This document shows positions 41,807 to 51,483 of a stretch of 64,000 nucleotides of DNA, piece by piece (the stretch's first letter is position 1; each line of letters begins with the position of its first letter). Source of the DNA: Hoeflea marina (lineage in GTDB: Bacteria; Pseudomonadota; Alphaproteobacteria; Rhizobiales; Rhizobiaceae); contig NZ_QGTR01000007.1 in assembly GCF_003182275.1 (NCBI RefSeq), positions 124,001 to 188,000 of the forward strand, written 5' to 3'. Under the pieces are notes generated by a model that was not told where the DNA came from, made no database searches, and saw only the letters and a list, made by a program, of their open reading frames with translations. The translations under genes were made by a program, and so were the position numbers.

Positions 41807-43519
41807 ATGCGTGCGGGCCTGCTTGTGATGCTGCTCTTGGCCGGCCTGACCACAATTGGCACAGTCACCGTCGGCTCGGCGATGGCCGAAACGCGGTCTC
41901 TCAAGCTCTACTACCTGCACACGAAAGAGAAGGCAGAGATCGTCTACAAGCGCAACGGCAGATACGATCAGGCCGGGCTGCAGAAGCTGAACCGTTTCCT
42001 GCGCGACTGGCGTCGCAACGAACCGACCAAGATGGATCCCCGGCTGTTTGACCTGCTCTGGGAAACCTACCGCCAGAGCGGCGCGCGTGGATATATCAAT
42101 GTCGTCTCCGCTTATCGCTCGCCGGCCACCAATGACATGCTGCGCCGCACCCGCGGCGGCCAGGCCAAGAAGAGCCAGCACATGCTCGGCAAGGCGATGG
42201 ACTTCTACATTCCCGGCGTCAAGCTGTCGCGGATTCGCGAAATCGGCATGAAGCTCCAGGGCGGCGGCGTTGGCTACTATCCCAAGTCCGGTTCGCCTTT
42301 CGTGCACCTCGATGTCGGCGGCGTGCGCGCATGGCCGCGCATGAGCCGCGACGAACTGGTGCGGCTGTTTCCCAACGGCAAGACCATGCATCTTCCTCCG
42401 GACGGCAAGCCGCTGCCGGGCTATCAGGTCGCCGTCGCCGACTACAAGCGCCGCAATGGCGCCGTGGCCTCCGTCGCTTCGAGCGCCGACAGCGGGTCGG
42501 ACAAGAAGTCCGGCGGACTGCTGGCGGCGCTGTTCGGCGGTGGCGATGAGGATGAAGTCGCCGATACGGGCGAATCCGCGCCCACACCCACACGGGCGCC
42601 GGTCCCCCCCGCCGAGGTGGAAGTGGCCGCCCTGCCGGGTGTGCCGGCAGGCGACGGCGTGACCGAGGCGCAGTCCGTGGGCGGCGTTGTGGTGCTGCCG
42701 TCGACGGCACCGATCCCGCTGTCTCGTCCGGCAACTGAGCCGCAGATCCGTGCGGCGGCGCTGGTGGCGCCGATCCCGCAGGTTCCTGCGCAGGCGGAAA
42801 TCGACGCCTTTGCCAGTGCGGCCGCCGCGGCCGCCACCGTCCCACCCGCGACTGCCACGATACGCGACCTGAGCGAGATCCAGGCGCCGATTCCGCTGTT
42901 GCTTGCGGAACGCGCCGCCAAGCCGCAGGTCGAACCGGCCGCGAGCGTTCCGGAAACCGAGATTGCCGCCCTGGCGGCGCCTGCCACCGGGGTGACGGCA
43001 CTGGCCGCTCTCCCCGTGCCGGCCGAAGCACCCGAACCGGGAAGCGCATCGGCGACGATTGCCGCGCTGGCGTCGATGGAGTCGTTCGTGCCGCTGCCGA
43101 TCCGACGGCCGGGCGATGCGCAGGTGCCTGCGGCCGAACCCGCCCTCGCGGTCGCCGCGCTTGCGCCTCAGCCGGACAGCCCGGTTGCCTCCGCCTTCGA
43201 TGCGTCCGTGGCTGTCGCGCACAAGGGTGACCGTCCCAGTGCACGGGATGCCTCGGCGGGACGGCGGGCGTCCGTCCGCATCGCGCCGAAGCTGACCGAG
43301 ACGATCATCTCGCGCTGGGCGCTGGCTCGCGACACCGCTGCGCCGCTGGCAGCGACCTCCGCGCACGGTCAGCGTTTCGTCGCCTCGCAGCTGCGCGCGG
43401 CTCCGGAGGAGGTCTATGCCGCAGGTTTCGCGCCGAATGCCGGCGACCTGCCGCATGCCGCCTTCACCGGCCCGGCCGTCAACTTCGTCACCATGGCAAA
43501 GTTCTCAACCGGCGGCTGA
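41807..43519 (+). CDS. DUF882/M15-like murein endopeptidase with long low-complexity tail
   Basis: Exported protein of 570 residues. Signal peptide (about 1-28, ending GSAMAETR), then a DUF882 domain related to the D,D-peptidase M15 and YcbK families (about 30-185) with INVVSAYRSPATNDML, the zinc pair in KSQHMLGKAMDFYIPG and the last ligand in FVHLDVGGVRAWPRMS. The C-terminal two thirds (about 230-570) are Ala/Pro/Val-rich, without a recognisable fold. The start is uncertain: ATG 41807 gives a compact signal peptide; a TTG at 41717 with GGGGAC upstream would add 30 residues. It probably crops peptidoglycan. Confidence 0.82.
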   Translation: MRAGLLVMLLLAGLTTIGTVTVGSAMAETRSLKLYYLHTKEKAEIVYKRNGRYDQAGLQKLNRFLRDWRRNEPTKMDPRLFDLLWETYRQSGARGYINVVSAYRSPATNDMLRRTRGGQAKKSQHMLGKAMDFYIPGVKLSRIREIGMKLQGGGVGYYPKSGSPFVHLDVGGVRAWPRMSRDELVRLFPNGKTMHLPPDGKPLPGYQVAVADYKRRNGAVASVASSADSGSDKKSGGLLAALFGGGDEDEVADTGESAPTPTRAPVPPAEVEVAALPGVPAGDGVTEAQSVGGVVVLPSTAPIPLSRPATEPQIRAAALVAPIPQVPAQAEIDAFASAAAAAATVPPATATIRDLSEIQAPIPLLLAERAAKPQVEPAASVPETEIAALAAPATGVTALAALPVPAEAPEPGSASATIAALASMESFVPLPIRRPGDAQVPAAEPALAVAALAPQPDSPVASAFDASVAVAHKGDRPSARDASAGRRASVRIAPKLTETIISRWALARDTAAPLAATSAHGQRFVASQLRAAPEEVYAAGFAPNAGDLPHAAFTGPAVNFVTMAKFSTGG

Positions 43520-43723
43520 CAGCGGCGCAGGGTTTGGCATGGGGCGCCTGAACGGGCAAGGCATCACGGCTCCGAAGCGCCGACATTTTGGCATCACCAC
43601 ATCGGTCGAGCGGATGGGCGCGGCATTTCGCGCGGTCCAACGACAGTCATGGCTTGCCAGCACTTCGGGACGATTCGAGCCGGTCCGCTGCCGGGTGCTC
43701 CGGCCTCGCGCCCGACAGCAAAA

Positions 43724-43749
43724 CCCCCGCGCAATTGCTTGCGCAGGGG
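43724..43749 (-). terminator. Terminator of gapR
   Basis: CCCCCGCGCAA and TTGCGCAGGGG pair with one bulge around TTGC. On the minus strand the stem is followed by TTTTGCTG. It lies 24 bases past the gapR stop codon. Confidence 0.75.
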
Positions 43750-43773
43750 TCGGGTCCAGCAAAGGCCTGCGGA

Positions 43774-44040
43774 TTATTCGACACCTTCCGGCTCGGGCGC
43801 CATGCCCAGCGCGTGGAGATAGGTGTCGAGAATGGCTTCCTGCTCGAGACGGTCATTGGCGTCCTGCTTGCGGATGGCGATCACCTTGCGCAGCACCTTG
43901 GCGTCGTAGCCGGTCGACTTGGCTTCGCCATAGACATCCTTGATGTCGTCGGAGATGGTTTTCTTCTCCTCTTCGAGGCGCTCGATACGCTCGACAAAGG
44001 AACGAAGCTGGTCGCGTGCGACAGCACCTGCATCGGACAT
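43774..44040 (-). CDS. gapR: nucleoid-associated protein GapR (DUF2312)
   Basis: 88 residues, almost entirely helical and charged, matching the DUF2312/GapR family: [20 protein letters not shown] near 10, [20 protein letters not shown] near 33 and [19 protein letters not shown] near 57. In Caulobacter, GapR clamps overtwisted AT-rich DNA ahead of forks and is needed for replication and cell division. It is expressed alone, with a good terminator. The neighbours (amidohydrolase, DUF1036 protein, pyruvate kinase) keep an order that I recall as common in rhizobia. Confidence 0.95.
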   Translation of the reverse strand: MSDAGAVARDQLRSFVERIERLEEEKKTISDDIKDVYGEAKSTGYDAKVLRKVIAIRKQDANDRLEQEAILDTYLHALGMAPEPEGVE

Positions 44041-44175
44041 GGAGTACTCCTCGTTGGTCGGTTGGAGCCAGTCAACTGCCCAACCCGCGCGCCGCGGTCA
44101 AGGGCCGAGTTGGATTTCCCCGACATTTCCATCCGAGTGCGGCAAAATGAATGCCGGTTCGGTTTGCAGCGGGTG

Positions 44176-44958
44176 TCAGTCCACGAGCGAACCGTAGTGG
44201 CGCACCTCGTGCAGGTCGGCCAGCGCGTTGATGCCTTCGAGAATCGGGGCAAGCCGGTCGACCCAGGCCTCGATGCCGGCATCGTCGCCGATCAGATCCT
44301 GACGGATCTCCAGAAGCGCATGGGCGCGTCCTGCCGAGGTTCCGTGACGGTAAATGGTGTCACCCTCCAGAGCGCCCTCATAGGGTTCGTTGTCGCCCAC
44401 GACCAGGGCGGGATCGGCGCGCAGGGCGTCGAGGAACGGCGCGACCGCGCGGGGGTCCTTGTCCCAGAGAACAGCCGCGTGCCATGGTCGGGCAGCCCCC
44501 TTCCAGATGGGCGTAAAGGAATGGATCGAGATCACCACAGGCGCGCGCCCGGTGGTTCGGGTGCTGTCCTCGATCGTGGCGGCGACGGCGGCGTGGTAGG
44601 GGCGGTGAAAGGCATCGAGCCGGTGCTGGCGCTCCGCGTCGCCGAGCGGATGATTGGCGGGAATGACGGCGCCGTCCGAGAGCTTCATGATCAGCGTCGG
44701 GTCGTCCTCGCCGCGATTGGGGTCAATCAGCAGGCGGGAGAAGCAGCTCAGGACCGCCGGCATTCCCAATCGGTGGGCCAATCGCCTCGTCAATTGCTCG
44801 ACGCCGATGTCATAGGCGATGTGACGGTCAAAGGCGCTGGCGGGCAGGCCCAGATCGCCGTATTCGGCGGGCAGCCGGTTCATTGCGTGATCGGCGAGCA
44901 GCACCATCGTCTGGCGGGGGTCGCCCGGGATGATCTCGAATGGCTGGAAATCGGTCAT
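44176..44958 (-). CDS. N-formylglutamate amidohydrolase family protein (second copy)
   Basis: 260 residues starting MTDFQPFEIIPGD. Family segments: LLADHAMNRLPAEYGDLGL near 20, RHIAYDIGVEQLTRRLA near 45, LIDPNRGEDDPTLI near 76, VVISIHSFTPIWKG near 140 and HALLEIRQDLIGDDAG near 213. This is the shorter FGase subgroup and differs strongly from the copy at 18582, so they probably act on different N-acyl or N-formyl amino acids. Its gene is transcribed divergently from the DUF1036-pyk pair, with a gap of 193 bases. Confidence 0.85.
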   Translation of the reverse strand: MTDFQPFEIIPGDPRQTMVLLADHAMNRLPAEYGDLGLPASAFDRHIAYDIGVEQLTRRLAHRLGMPAVLSCFSRLLIDPNRGEDDPTLIMKLSDGAVIPANHPLGDAERQHRLDAFHRPYHAAVAATIEDSTRTTGRAPVVISIHSFTPIWKGAARPWHAAVLWDKDPRAVAPFLDALRADPALVVGDNEPYEGALEGDTIYRHGTSAGRAHALLEIRQDLIGDDAGIEAWVDRLAPILEGINALADLHEVRHYGSLVD

Positions 44959-45151
44959 GGCTGTGTCCGGGTTGGGCTGGAGAACGCCGCGAAGCGCCGA
45001 CTGCTCCATCGCACGGGGTGTCTCGAGCTGCAACCAGCAGTGCGAGGGGAACATTCCGGTGATGCCGCGATGCTTGGTCTTTCGTTGACTTTCGTCCCAC
45101 TGCGGCGCAAAAAGCGCATGTCAAAGTCATTGCGGAGACTGTCCGATATCC

Positions 45152-45625
45152 ATGTTTGGAAAGTTGTTTCTATCGTGCCGGGGATCGTTGTGCAGTGTCG
45201 CGGCGGCCACGGCGATCGCGGCTGTCGCCCTGCTTGCCGGATCCGGGGTTGCCCGCGCTGATTTTCGCGTCTGCAACGGCACCCAGTCCCTCGTGGGAGG
45301 GGCCATCGGGTACCGGACGGCCGAGGGCTGGGTGACCGAGGGATGGTGGCAGATCCCCGCCAATTCCTGTGCAACCCTGATCGAGGGGCAGCTGGAATCG
45401 CGTTATTATTATCTCTACGCCGAGGACGCCGGGGGTGGCGGCCGCTGGGCGGGCGACGTCAACATGTGCGTCGCCGACAACGAGTTCAAGGTTGTCGGAG
45501 TGCAGGACTGTTTTGCCCGCGGCTTCCAGCGCGCAGGGTTCAAGGAATATGACACCGGGCGACAAGGCAGCTGGATGGTCCAACTGTCCGACGCGCCGGC
45601 AACAGCTCAAGAAAGCCCGAATTGA
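45152..45625 (+). CDS. DUF1036 exported protein
   Basis: 157 residues with a signal peptide (about 1-37, ending GVARAD) and one DUF1036 domain (about 38-140). The domain contains VCNGTQSL, the aromatic run GWVTEGWWQIPANSC near 64 and YYYLYAEDAGGGG near 87, and four cysteines that may form disulfides. The function of the family is unknown. The stop TGA shares its last base with the ATG of pyruvate kinase (TGATG), so the two are co-translated in spite of their different cell locations. Confidence 0.88.
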   Translation: MFGKLFLSCRGSLCSVAAATAIAAVALLAGSGVARADFRVCNGTQSLVGGAIGYRTAEGWVTEGWWQIPANSCATLIEGQLESRYYYLYAEDAGGGGRWAGDVNMCVADNEFKVVGVQDCFARGFQRAGFKEYDTGRQGSWMVQLSDAPATAQESPN

Positions 45626-47064
45626 TGAAGCGGCTACGCAAGGTCAAGATCCTCGCCACACTCGGACCGGCCTCCTCGGAAGAGGGCATGATCCGCAAAC
45701 TGCATGAGGCGGGCGCGGATCTGTTCCGGATCAATATGAGCCATACCAATCACGAGATGCTGCGCACCCTTGTCACGCGGATCCGGGCGGTGGAATCGCA
45801 ATGCGGTCGTCCGATCGGCATTCTTGCGGATTTGCAGGGACCCAAGCTGCGCGTGGGCAAGTTCGCCGACGGCGCTGTCGAGCTCAAGGCAGGCCAGTCC
45901 TTCACGCTGGACGGCAAGGATGTTCCCGGCGACAGCAACCGTGTCTATCTTCCGCACCCCGAAATCCTCGAATCGGTCAAGCCGGGCGATCGCCTGCTCA
46001 TCGATGACGGCCGCCTGCAGCTGAAGGCCGAGAAGTGCGATGGCAAGTCCATCGTCTGCGTCGTCGTCAACGGCAACAAGATCTCCGACCGCAAGGGCGT
46101 GAGCCTGCCTGACACGATCCTTCACACCGGTGCCATGACGGAGAAGGATCACAAGGACCTCGAGGCCGTGCTGGCCATCAACGATGTCGACTGGGTGGCG
46201 CTGTCGTTTATCCAGCGGCCGGAGGATCTGGCCGAAGTGCGCAAGATCACCCGCGGCCGGGTTGCGCTGATGTCGAAGATCGAGAAGCCGCAGGCGCTCG
46301 AGCGGATCGACGAGATCATCGAGCTTTCCGACGCGCTGATGGTGGCGCGCGGCGATCTCGGAGTGGAAATGCCGATCGAATCCGTGCCCGGTACCCAGAA
46401 GCATCTGATCCGCCTCTGCCGCCGCGCCGGCAAGCCGGTGGTGGTCGCCACCCAGATGCTGGAATCGATGATCTCGGCTGCGGTGCCGACCCGCGCAGAA
46501 GTCTCCGATGTGGCCACCGCCGTCTTCGAAGGCGCCGATGCGGTGATGCTGTCGGCGGAATCGGCGGCCGGCGACTATCCGGTGGAGGCCGTGGCGATGA
46601 TGGGCGCCATCGCCCGCAGCATCGAGCGCGACCAGAATTACCCGGGCATCATCTATGCCCAGCGACCGCAGCCGGAGCCGACGGGCGCCGACGCGATTTC
46701 GCTCGCCTCGCGGCAGATTGCCGAGACGCTGAATCTTGCCGCCATCGTCTGCTATACCTCGTCAGGCACCACCGGGCTGCGCTCGGCGCGCGAGCGGCCG
46801 CAAGTGCCGATCATCGCCCTGTCGCCCGTCATCCAGACCGCCCGGCGCCTCTCCGTTGTCTGGGGGCTGCACTGCGTGGTGACCGAGGATGCGACCGATC
46901 TGGACGACATGGTCGATCGTGCCTGCCGGATCGCCTTCCGCGAGGAACTGGCCAAGCCCGGCGACCGGGTGATCATATCCGCAGGCGTGCCGCTCGGGAC
47001 GCCCGGATCGACCAACATGCTCCGCATCGCCTATATCGGCTCGGACGGCCTCACCGGTCACTGA
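45625..47064 (+). CDS. pyk: pyruvate kinase
   Basis: Phosphoenolpyruvate and ADP to pyruvate and ATP in lower glycolysis. 479 residues, full length. Motifs: KILATLGPASSE near 8, FRINMSHTNHE near 36, LADLQGPKLRVGKF near 68, the active-site MSKIEKPQALERIDEII near 211, ARGDLGVEMP near 238 and ATQMLESMI near 273. The C-terminal allosteric domain (about 345-475) is complete. ATG 45625 is used; a TTG directly before it is also in frame. It is the second gene of a two-gene unit with the DUF1036 protein. Confidence 0.96.
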   Translation: MKRLRKVKILATLGPASSEEGMIRKLHEAGADLFRINMSHTNHEMLRTLVTRIRAVESQCGRPIGILADLQGPKLRVGKFADGAVELKAGQSFTLDGKDVPGDSNRVYLPHPEILESVKPGDRLLIDDGRLQLKAEKCDGKSIVCVVVNGNKISDRKGVSLPDTILHTGAMTEKDHKDLEAVLAINDVDWVALSFIQRPEDLAEVRKITRGRVALMSKIEKPQALERIDEIIELSDALMVARGDLGVEMPIESVPGTQKHLIRLCRRAGKPVVVATQMLESMISAAVPTRAEVSDVATAVFEGADAVMLSAESAAGDYPVEAVAMMGAIARSIERDQNYPGIIYAQRPQPEPTGADAISLASRQIAETLNLAAIVCYTSSGTTGLRSARERPQVPIIALSPVIQTARRLSVVWGLHCVVTEDATDLDDMVDRACRIAFREELAKPGDRVIISAGVPLGTPGSTNMLRIAYIGSDGLTGH

Positions 47065-47240
47065 TACCGGCGCCGTGCCGACAGGCAGAAGCTGAGGCGC
47101 GTCACTCGCAGTTATCGGTTGCAACGCGCTGCGGCCGACGGCCGGTTGGCGCCGCGCCGCCGACCATCCGGCGCATGGGACCGTCGGTTCCCGTTGGGCG
47201 ACATGACCAATCGCCGAGGCGTTCCAGGCTACTGCTTGCC

Positions 47241-47281
47241 GCATTTCCGGACGAAGTGACATTCACCTCGTCGGGAAATGC
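47241..47281. repeat. Palindromic intergenic repeat with GCATTTCC arms
   Basis: GCATTTCCGGACGA (47241-47254) pairs with TCGTCGGGAAATGC (47268-47281) with one mismatch around a 13-base loop. It ends one base before the stop codon of the histidine kinase gene, between two convergent genes. It has the form of the small palindromes scattered in Rhizobiaceae genomes (GCATTTCC to GGAAATGC) and differs from the 98-base repeat found elsewhere here. It could also serve as a terminator hairpin. Confidence 0.6.
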
Positions 47282-47282
47282 T

Positions 47283-50201
47283 CTAGCCCTGAGCGGCCGC
47301 GATCAGCCCCAGTTCGCGCAGGCATGCGTCGATCATCGATTCGACGTAGGGCTTGGTCAGGATCTTCGTCCGGCCGAGCATTTCCGAGCCGGGAACTTCG
47401 GTGTGACCGGTGGCAAAGATGACGGGCAGGTCGGGAAGGGTCTCGCGCAGCCGGAGCGCGAGCTCGAGGCCGGAGAAGTCAGGCAGGCCGACATCGGTGA
47501 CGAGAACATCGATCGGATTGGCCAGGATGGCCTGAAGCGCTTCTGCGCCCGAGCCTGCCTCCACCACGGTCATTCCCATGTCCGCCAGCATGTCGGAGGT
47601 GCTCATCCGAATGAGAATGTCGTCTTCACACAGGAGCACCACCAGGCCCGCGGCGGTTGCGGGAACCGCGGCCGTTCCCGGCTGCGGACTGGCGGCAATG
47701 GCGGCCTCGGCGGCCGCTGTGTCGGCGGCGGCCTTTTCGAGCACCTGCCGCACTTTGCGGGCCATTGCATCGCTGGTGTAGGGCTTGCTCAGCAGATGGA
47801 CGCCGGAATCGAGCCGACCTTCGTGGACGATGGAATTCTCCGTGTACCCGGAGGTGAACAGGATCGCCATGCCGGGCCGCTGGCGGGCGGCCTCCCGGGC
47901 AAGCTCGGTGCTCTTCATCGAGCCTGGCATGACCACGTCGGTGAAGAGCAGGTCGATCGGCACACCGGTTTCGATGACATCGAGGGCCTTGCGGGCATTT
48001 TCGGCGGTCAGCACCCTGTATCCGAGGTCGGTCAGCAGCGCCACCGCGGTCTGCCGCACGGCGTCGTCGTCTTCGGCGACCAGCACGGTCTCGCCCCTGC
48101 CACGCGGCGTGCCATGCTGCGCCGCCTCGACGCGGTCCTCCTCGCGCAGGGCGCGCGGCAGGTAGATCTTGATCGATGTGCCCAGTCCCGGCTCGCTGTA
48201 GATCTTGATGTGGCCGCCGGACTGCTTGACGAAGCCATACACCATGGAGAGGCCGAGCCCGGTGCCCTTGCCTTCGGTCTTGGTGGTGAAGAATGGTTCG
48301 AACACCTTGGCGATGATGTCGCTGCTCATGCCCGTCCCGGTGTCGCTCACCGCGATCATCACGTACTGGCCGGGCACGACTTCATCGTGCAGGCGGGAAT
48401 AATCGTCATCGAGAAACGCATTGCCGGCCTCGATCGTCAGCTTGCCGCGCCCGTCCATCGCGTCCCGGGCGTTGATGGCGAGGTTGAGGAGCGCATTCTC
48501 GACATTGCCGGGATCGGCAAGCGTGTTCCACAGTCCGCCACCGATGACGGTCTCGATCTCCACCGCCTCGCCGAGGCTGCGACGCATGATTTCGTCCATG
48601 TCGCGGATGAGCCGGCCGACATTGATGACCTTCGGCGCCAGCGGCTGGCGCCGGCTGAAGGCGAGCAGTTGCTGCGCCAGCCGGGCGCCGCGGGTGACAC
48701 CCCCCAGAGCGTTGCCGATCCGGGCCTGTATCTCTTCGTTGCCGGCGACGTCGCGGGCAAGCATCTGCAGATTGCCGCTGATGACCTGCAGTAGATTGTT
48801 GAAATCATGGGCAATGCCGCCGGCGAGCGTTCCGATTGCCTCCATCTTCTGGGATTGCCGCAACACGTCCTGGGTCCGGACCAGTTCGCGCGTCCGCTCA
48901 TCGACGCGCGCTTCCAAGACTTCGTTGAGGTCTGCGAGCCAGGCCTCTGTCTGCTTTTGATCCTCGATGTCGGTGTTCGATCCCACCCATCGGATGACCT
49001 CGCCCGCATCATCGCGCACGGGCACGGCGCGGGCGATGTGCCAGCGGTACTGGCCGTCATGACGGCGAAGGCGGAACTCGGTCTGGTACTCGTCACCGGC
49101 GGCGACCGCCGCCTGCCAGGCCTTGCCGACATCGCCGACATCGTCCTCATGGACCATCCGGGCCCAGCCGGTGCCGGCGAGTTCGGCCTCGCCAAGGCCG
49201 CTGTATTCGTAAACCCGCGCGTTGAACCAGTCCAGGCTGCCGTCGGCGAGCGCGGTCCATGCATGGTTGGGCATGGACTGCGCCAGCGAGCGGAAACGGC
49301 TTTCGCTTTCGCGCGCGGCCTCTTCGGCACGCTTCTGGTCGGTGACGTCGTAACCCTGCACCAGGATGCCGGTGACATTGGCGGAGGAGTCGGCCAGCGG
49401 CTGGAAAATGAAATCCACGTAGCGCTCCTCGGCCTGTGCGGCCGACTTGCGCTTGAACGACACCTTGGCGCCGCTGTCGCGGTAGGATTCGCCAGAGCGG
49501 TAGACCTGGTCGAGGAGTTCGATGAATCCCTGGCCGCTGATCTCGGGCAGGGCATCGCGAACACTGGAGCCGAGAACGTCGCGCTGGCCGATCAACTGCC
49601 GGAAAGCGGCGTTCGTCACCGAGAAGACGTGTTCGGGACCGGTCAGGACGGCCATGAAGCTGGGCGCGCGCTCGAACAGGTCGCGCAGGTGACCGCTCTC
49701 CTTGCCGAGCGCGGCATTCTCGATCACCACCGCATCGGCGCGGCGCAGGACGTCGGACTGGATGTGCAGCGACGACCCGGCGGAGTTCTGCCTGAGAAGA
49801 TGCAGCTCGGTCACGTCGACGGTGTGCTGGAGGACGAATTCGACGCGGCCCTCAGGGCCGAAGAGCGGCGTGTGGGTGGCGCTCCAGAACCGATCCTCCA
49901 TGGTGCCGTCTGGCCGGGCGATGGGATAGGGGATCAGGGGCAGATTGTCGGGGGCACCGGTTTCCAGCACGCGCGCCAGCGAGTTGCGCAGCAATCGGCC
50001 TGCGTCCGAAACGGGGTCGCTCGGGAAGGCGTCGAACATGTTGCGCCCGATGACCTCATCATGGTTGCGCATGGTGACGGCTTCATAGGCCGAATTCAGA
50101 CCGACAATGACGAGATCCCGGTCAAGGATGACATAGGGATTTGGCGCCGCGTTGAAGACCTGGAGAATGTCGACACCGCTCAACATTGCCTTGCGTAACA
50201 T
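47283..50201 (-). CDS. hybrid sensor histidine kinase with PAS domains and two receivers
   Basis: 972 residues, soluble. Three PAS domains (about 12-132, 170-288, 300-416); a coiled stretch; HisKA (about 450-520) with phosphoacceptor His465 in GGIAHDFNNLLQ; ATPase domain (about 560-685) with NALLNLAINARDAM and GKGTGLGLSMVYG; then two receiver domains, with Asp755 (LLFTDVVMPGS) and Asp903 (LVTDVGLPDFSG). The two receivers suggest a phosphorelay or branching output. No response regulator gene is adjacent, so the partner is elsewhere. A start five codons later (50186) is equally possible. Confidence 0.93.
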   Translation of the reverse strand: MLRKAMLSGVDILQVFNAAPNPYVILDRDLVIVGLNSAYEAVTMRNHDEVIGRNMFDAFPSDPVSDAGRLLRNSLARVLETGAPDNLPLIPYPIARPDGTMEDRFWSATHTPLFGPEGRVEFVLQHTVDVTELHLLRQNSAGSSLHIQSDVLRRADAVVIENAALGKESGHLRDLFERAPSFMAVLTGPEHVFSVTNAAFRQLIGQRDVLGSSVRDALPEISGQGFIELLDQVYRSGESYRDSGAKVSFKRKSAAQAEERYVDFIFQPLADSSANVTGILVQGYDVTDQKRAEEAARESESRFRSLAQSMPNHAWTALADGSLDWFNARVYEYSGLGEAELAGTGWARMVHEDDVGDVGKAWQAAVAAGDEYQTEFRLRRHDGQYRWHIARAVPVRDDAGEVIRWVGSNTDIEDQKQTEAWLADLNEVLEARVDERTRELVRTQDVLRQSQKMEAIGTLAGGIAHDFNNLLQVISGNLQMLARDVAGNEEIQARIGNALGGVTRGARLAQQLLAFSRRQPLAPKVINVGRLIRDMDEIMRRSLGEAVEIETVIGGGLWNTLADPGNVENALLNLAINARDAMDGRGKLTIEAGNAFLDDDYSRLHDEVVPGQYVMIAVSDTGTGMSSDIIAKVFEPFFTTKTEGKGTGLGLSMVYGFVKQSGGHIKIYSEPGLGTSIKIYLPRALREEDRVEAAQHGTPRGRGETVLVAEDDDAVRQTAVALLTDLGYRVLTAENARKALDVIETGVPIDLLFTDVVMPGSMKSTELAREAARQRPGMAILFTSGYTENSIVHEGRLDSGVHLLSKPYTSDAMARKVRQVLEKAAADTAAAEAAIAASPQPGTAAVPATAAGLVVLLCEDDILIRMSTSDMLADMGMTVVEAGSGAEALQAILANPIDVLVTDVGLPDFSGLELALRLRETLPDLPVIFATGHTEVPGSEMLGRTKILTKPYVESMIDACLRELGLIAAAQG

Positions 50202-50327
50202 TGGCCTGCGCCCTTCGTCGGATATGCGATGGCAATGCAGCCAATGCGCTGGATTGATTGCGGGCGGACGCTAGTTCGCTTTTCAACCACTGACAAGAGC
50301 CGTGGGGCGATGTGCAGGACTTCATCG

Positions 50328-51368
50328 TCAGCTATTGCGGAAGCCGGCCTTTGCCGCCGGGCCGCAGCGGACGTCATCAGCGGCGATGCGCCGACCGACC
50401 GCTCGGGCCATGGCCTGGAGGTCGCGCGGGCGTCCCGCGACCTTTTCGATGGCCGCAATGGCGAGATCGGTGGCGACGTAATCGGGTTTGTGTCCCATAT
50501 TCTCGACCCAGACCAGTTCCGAATCGGCAATGTCGCGGTCGAGGCCGGTCGAATGGATATCGGCCAGCACCACCGGGTCGCTGTCGCCGGTGATGATCAC
50601 CGTCGGTGCGGCAATCTCCGTGTAGCGCGACGCCACGCCGGCGACATAGGCCTTAAGCCCGTCGACATCGATGGCGTTGGCGCGAAACTCTCCGGGCCGC
50701 AGGACCAGCGCGGGCGCCGTTTCCTCGAGATAGCTCGCGGGCAGCGGATTGGGCGCGAACACGCATTTCACGCCGGTCTGCAGGGCCATGAGCCCGGCGG
50801 GCAGCGCCAGGGTGTTGGCGAAGATCTGGCCGATGACCGGCGTGGCGGTGAGGCCGTAATACCAGGCGAGGCCTCCGGGCCAGGGATGGGTGGCGGGAGC
50901 GAGAAACACCAGCCCCGCCGTCATCTCCGGCTCTTCCAGCGCAAAGCTCGCGGTGATGGCGCCGCCGAAGGAGTGGCCCACCAGGATGGCGCGATCGATG
51001 CCGAGCTTGCGCATCGCCGCCGCGATGGATCGGGCCTGCCCGCCGGGGGTGTCGTTGTCGCTGCCGCCGCGCTCCGAATAGCCGTGTCCGGGCCGATCGA
51101 CGAACAGCATCTCCGCCCGTCCCGCAAGCGGCTTGAGAAACGCCGCCATCTGGTCGCGCAGGTTGCCGCTGGCGCCGTGGACGAAGACCAGCGGCGGCAG
51201 ATCGGCGCCGGCGGGCGCGGCCACATGGACGACATGCAGCGCGTAGCCGCCGACATCCACCATCCGGCCGATCGGCGGATACCGCGCTTCGATCTGCCTG
51301 ACCTTGAGGCGTGTGAAGACGAACAGCGCGGCCATCAGCATGAAGAGGAGGGAAAGCAGGATGATCAT
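50328..51368 (-). CDS. membrane-anchored alpha/beta hydrolase
   Basis: 346 residues. One N-terminal hydrophobic segment (about 2-20), then a hydrolase fold with VFVHGASGNLRDQ near 62, VDRPGHGYSERGG near 90, the nucleophile serine in LVGHSFGGAITAS near 135, an aspartate in IITGDSDPVV near 262 and a histidine in VENMGHKPDYVA near 295. Similar proteins are esterases or haloperoxidase-like enzymes, and the substrate is unknown. ATG 51368 has no clear ribosome site. The gap to the histidine kinase gene is 126 bases. Confidence 0.82.
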   Translation of the reverse strand: MIILLSLLFMLMAALFVFTRLKVRQIEARYPPIGRMVDVGGYALHVVHVAAPAGADLPPLVFVHGASGNLRDQMAAFLKPLAGRAEMLFVDRPGHGYSERGGSDNDTPGGQARSIAAAMRKLGIDRAILVGHSFGGAITASFALEEPEMTAGLVFLAPATHPWPGGLAWYYGLTATPVIGQIFANTLALPAGLMALQTGVKCVFAPNPLPASYLEETAPALVLRPGEFRANAIDVDGLKAYVAGVASRYTEIAAPTVIITGDSDPVVLADIHSTGLDRDIADSELVWVENMGHKPDYVATDLAIAAIEKVAGRPRDLQAMARAVGRRIAADDVRCGPAAKAGFRNS

Positions 51369-51483
51369 GGATAATCGAAAAGGTCTCAAGGGGATATCGG
51401 GAGCTGGGATGGAAGGACGCCCGAAGGCGGGAAGGAACTCATCTCATGGACGGCGCGGCTGCCCCGAAAGTCTCAGGCGCTCA

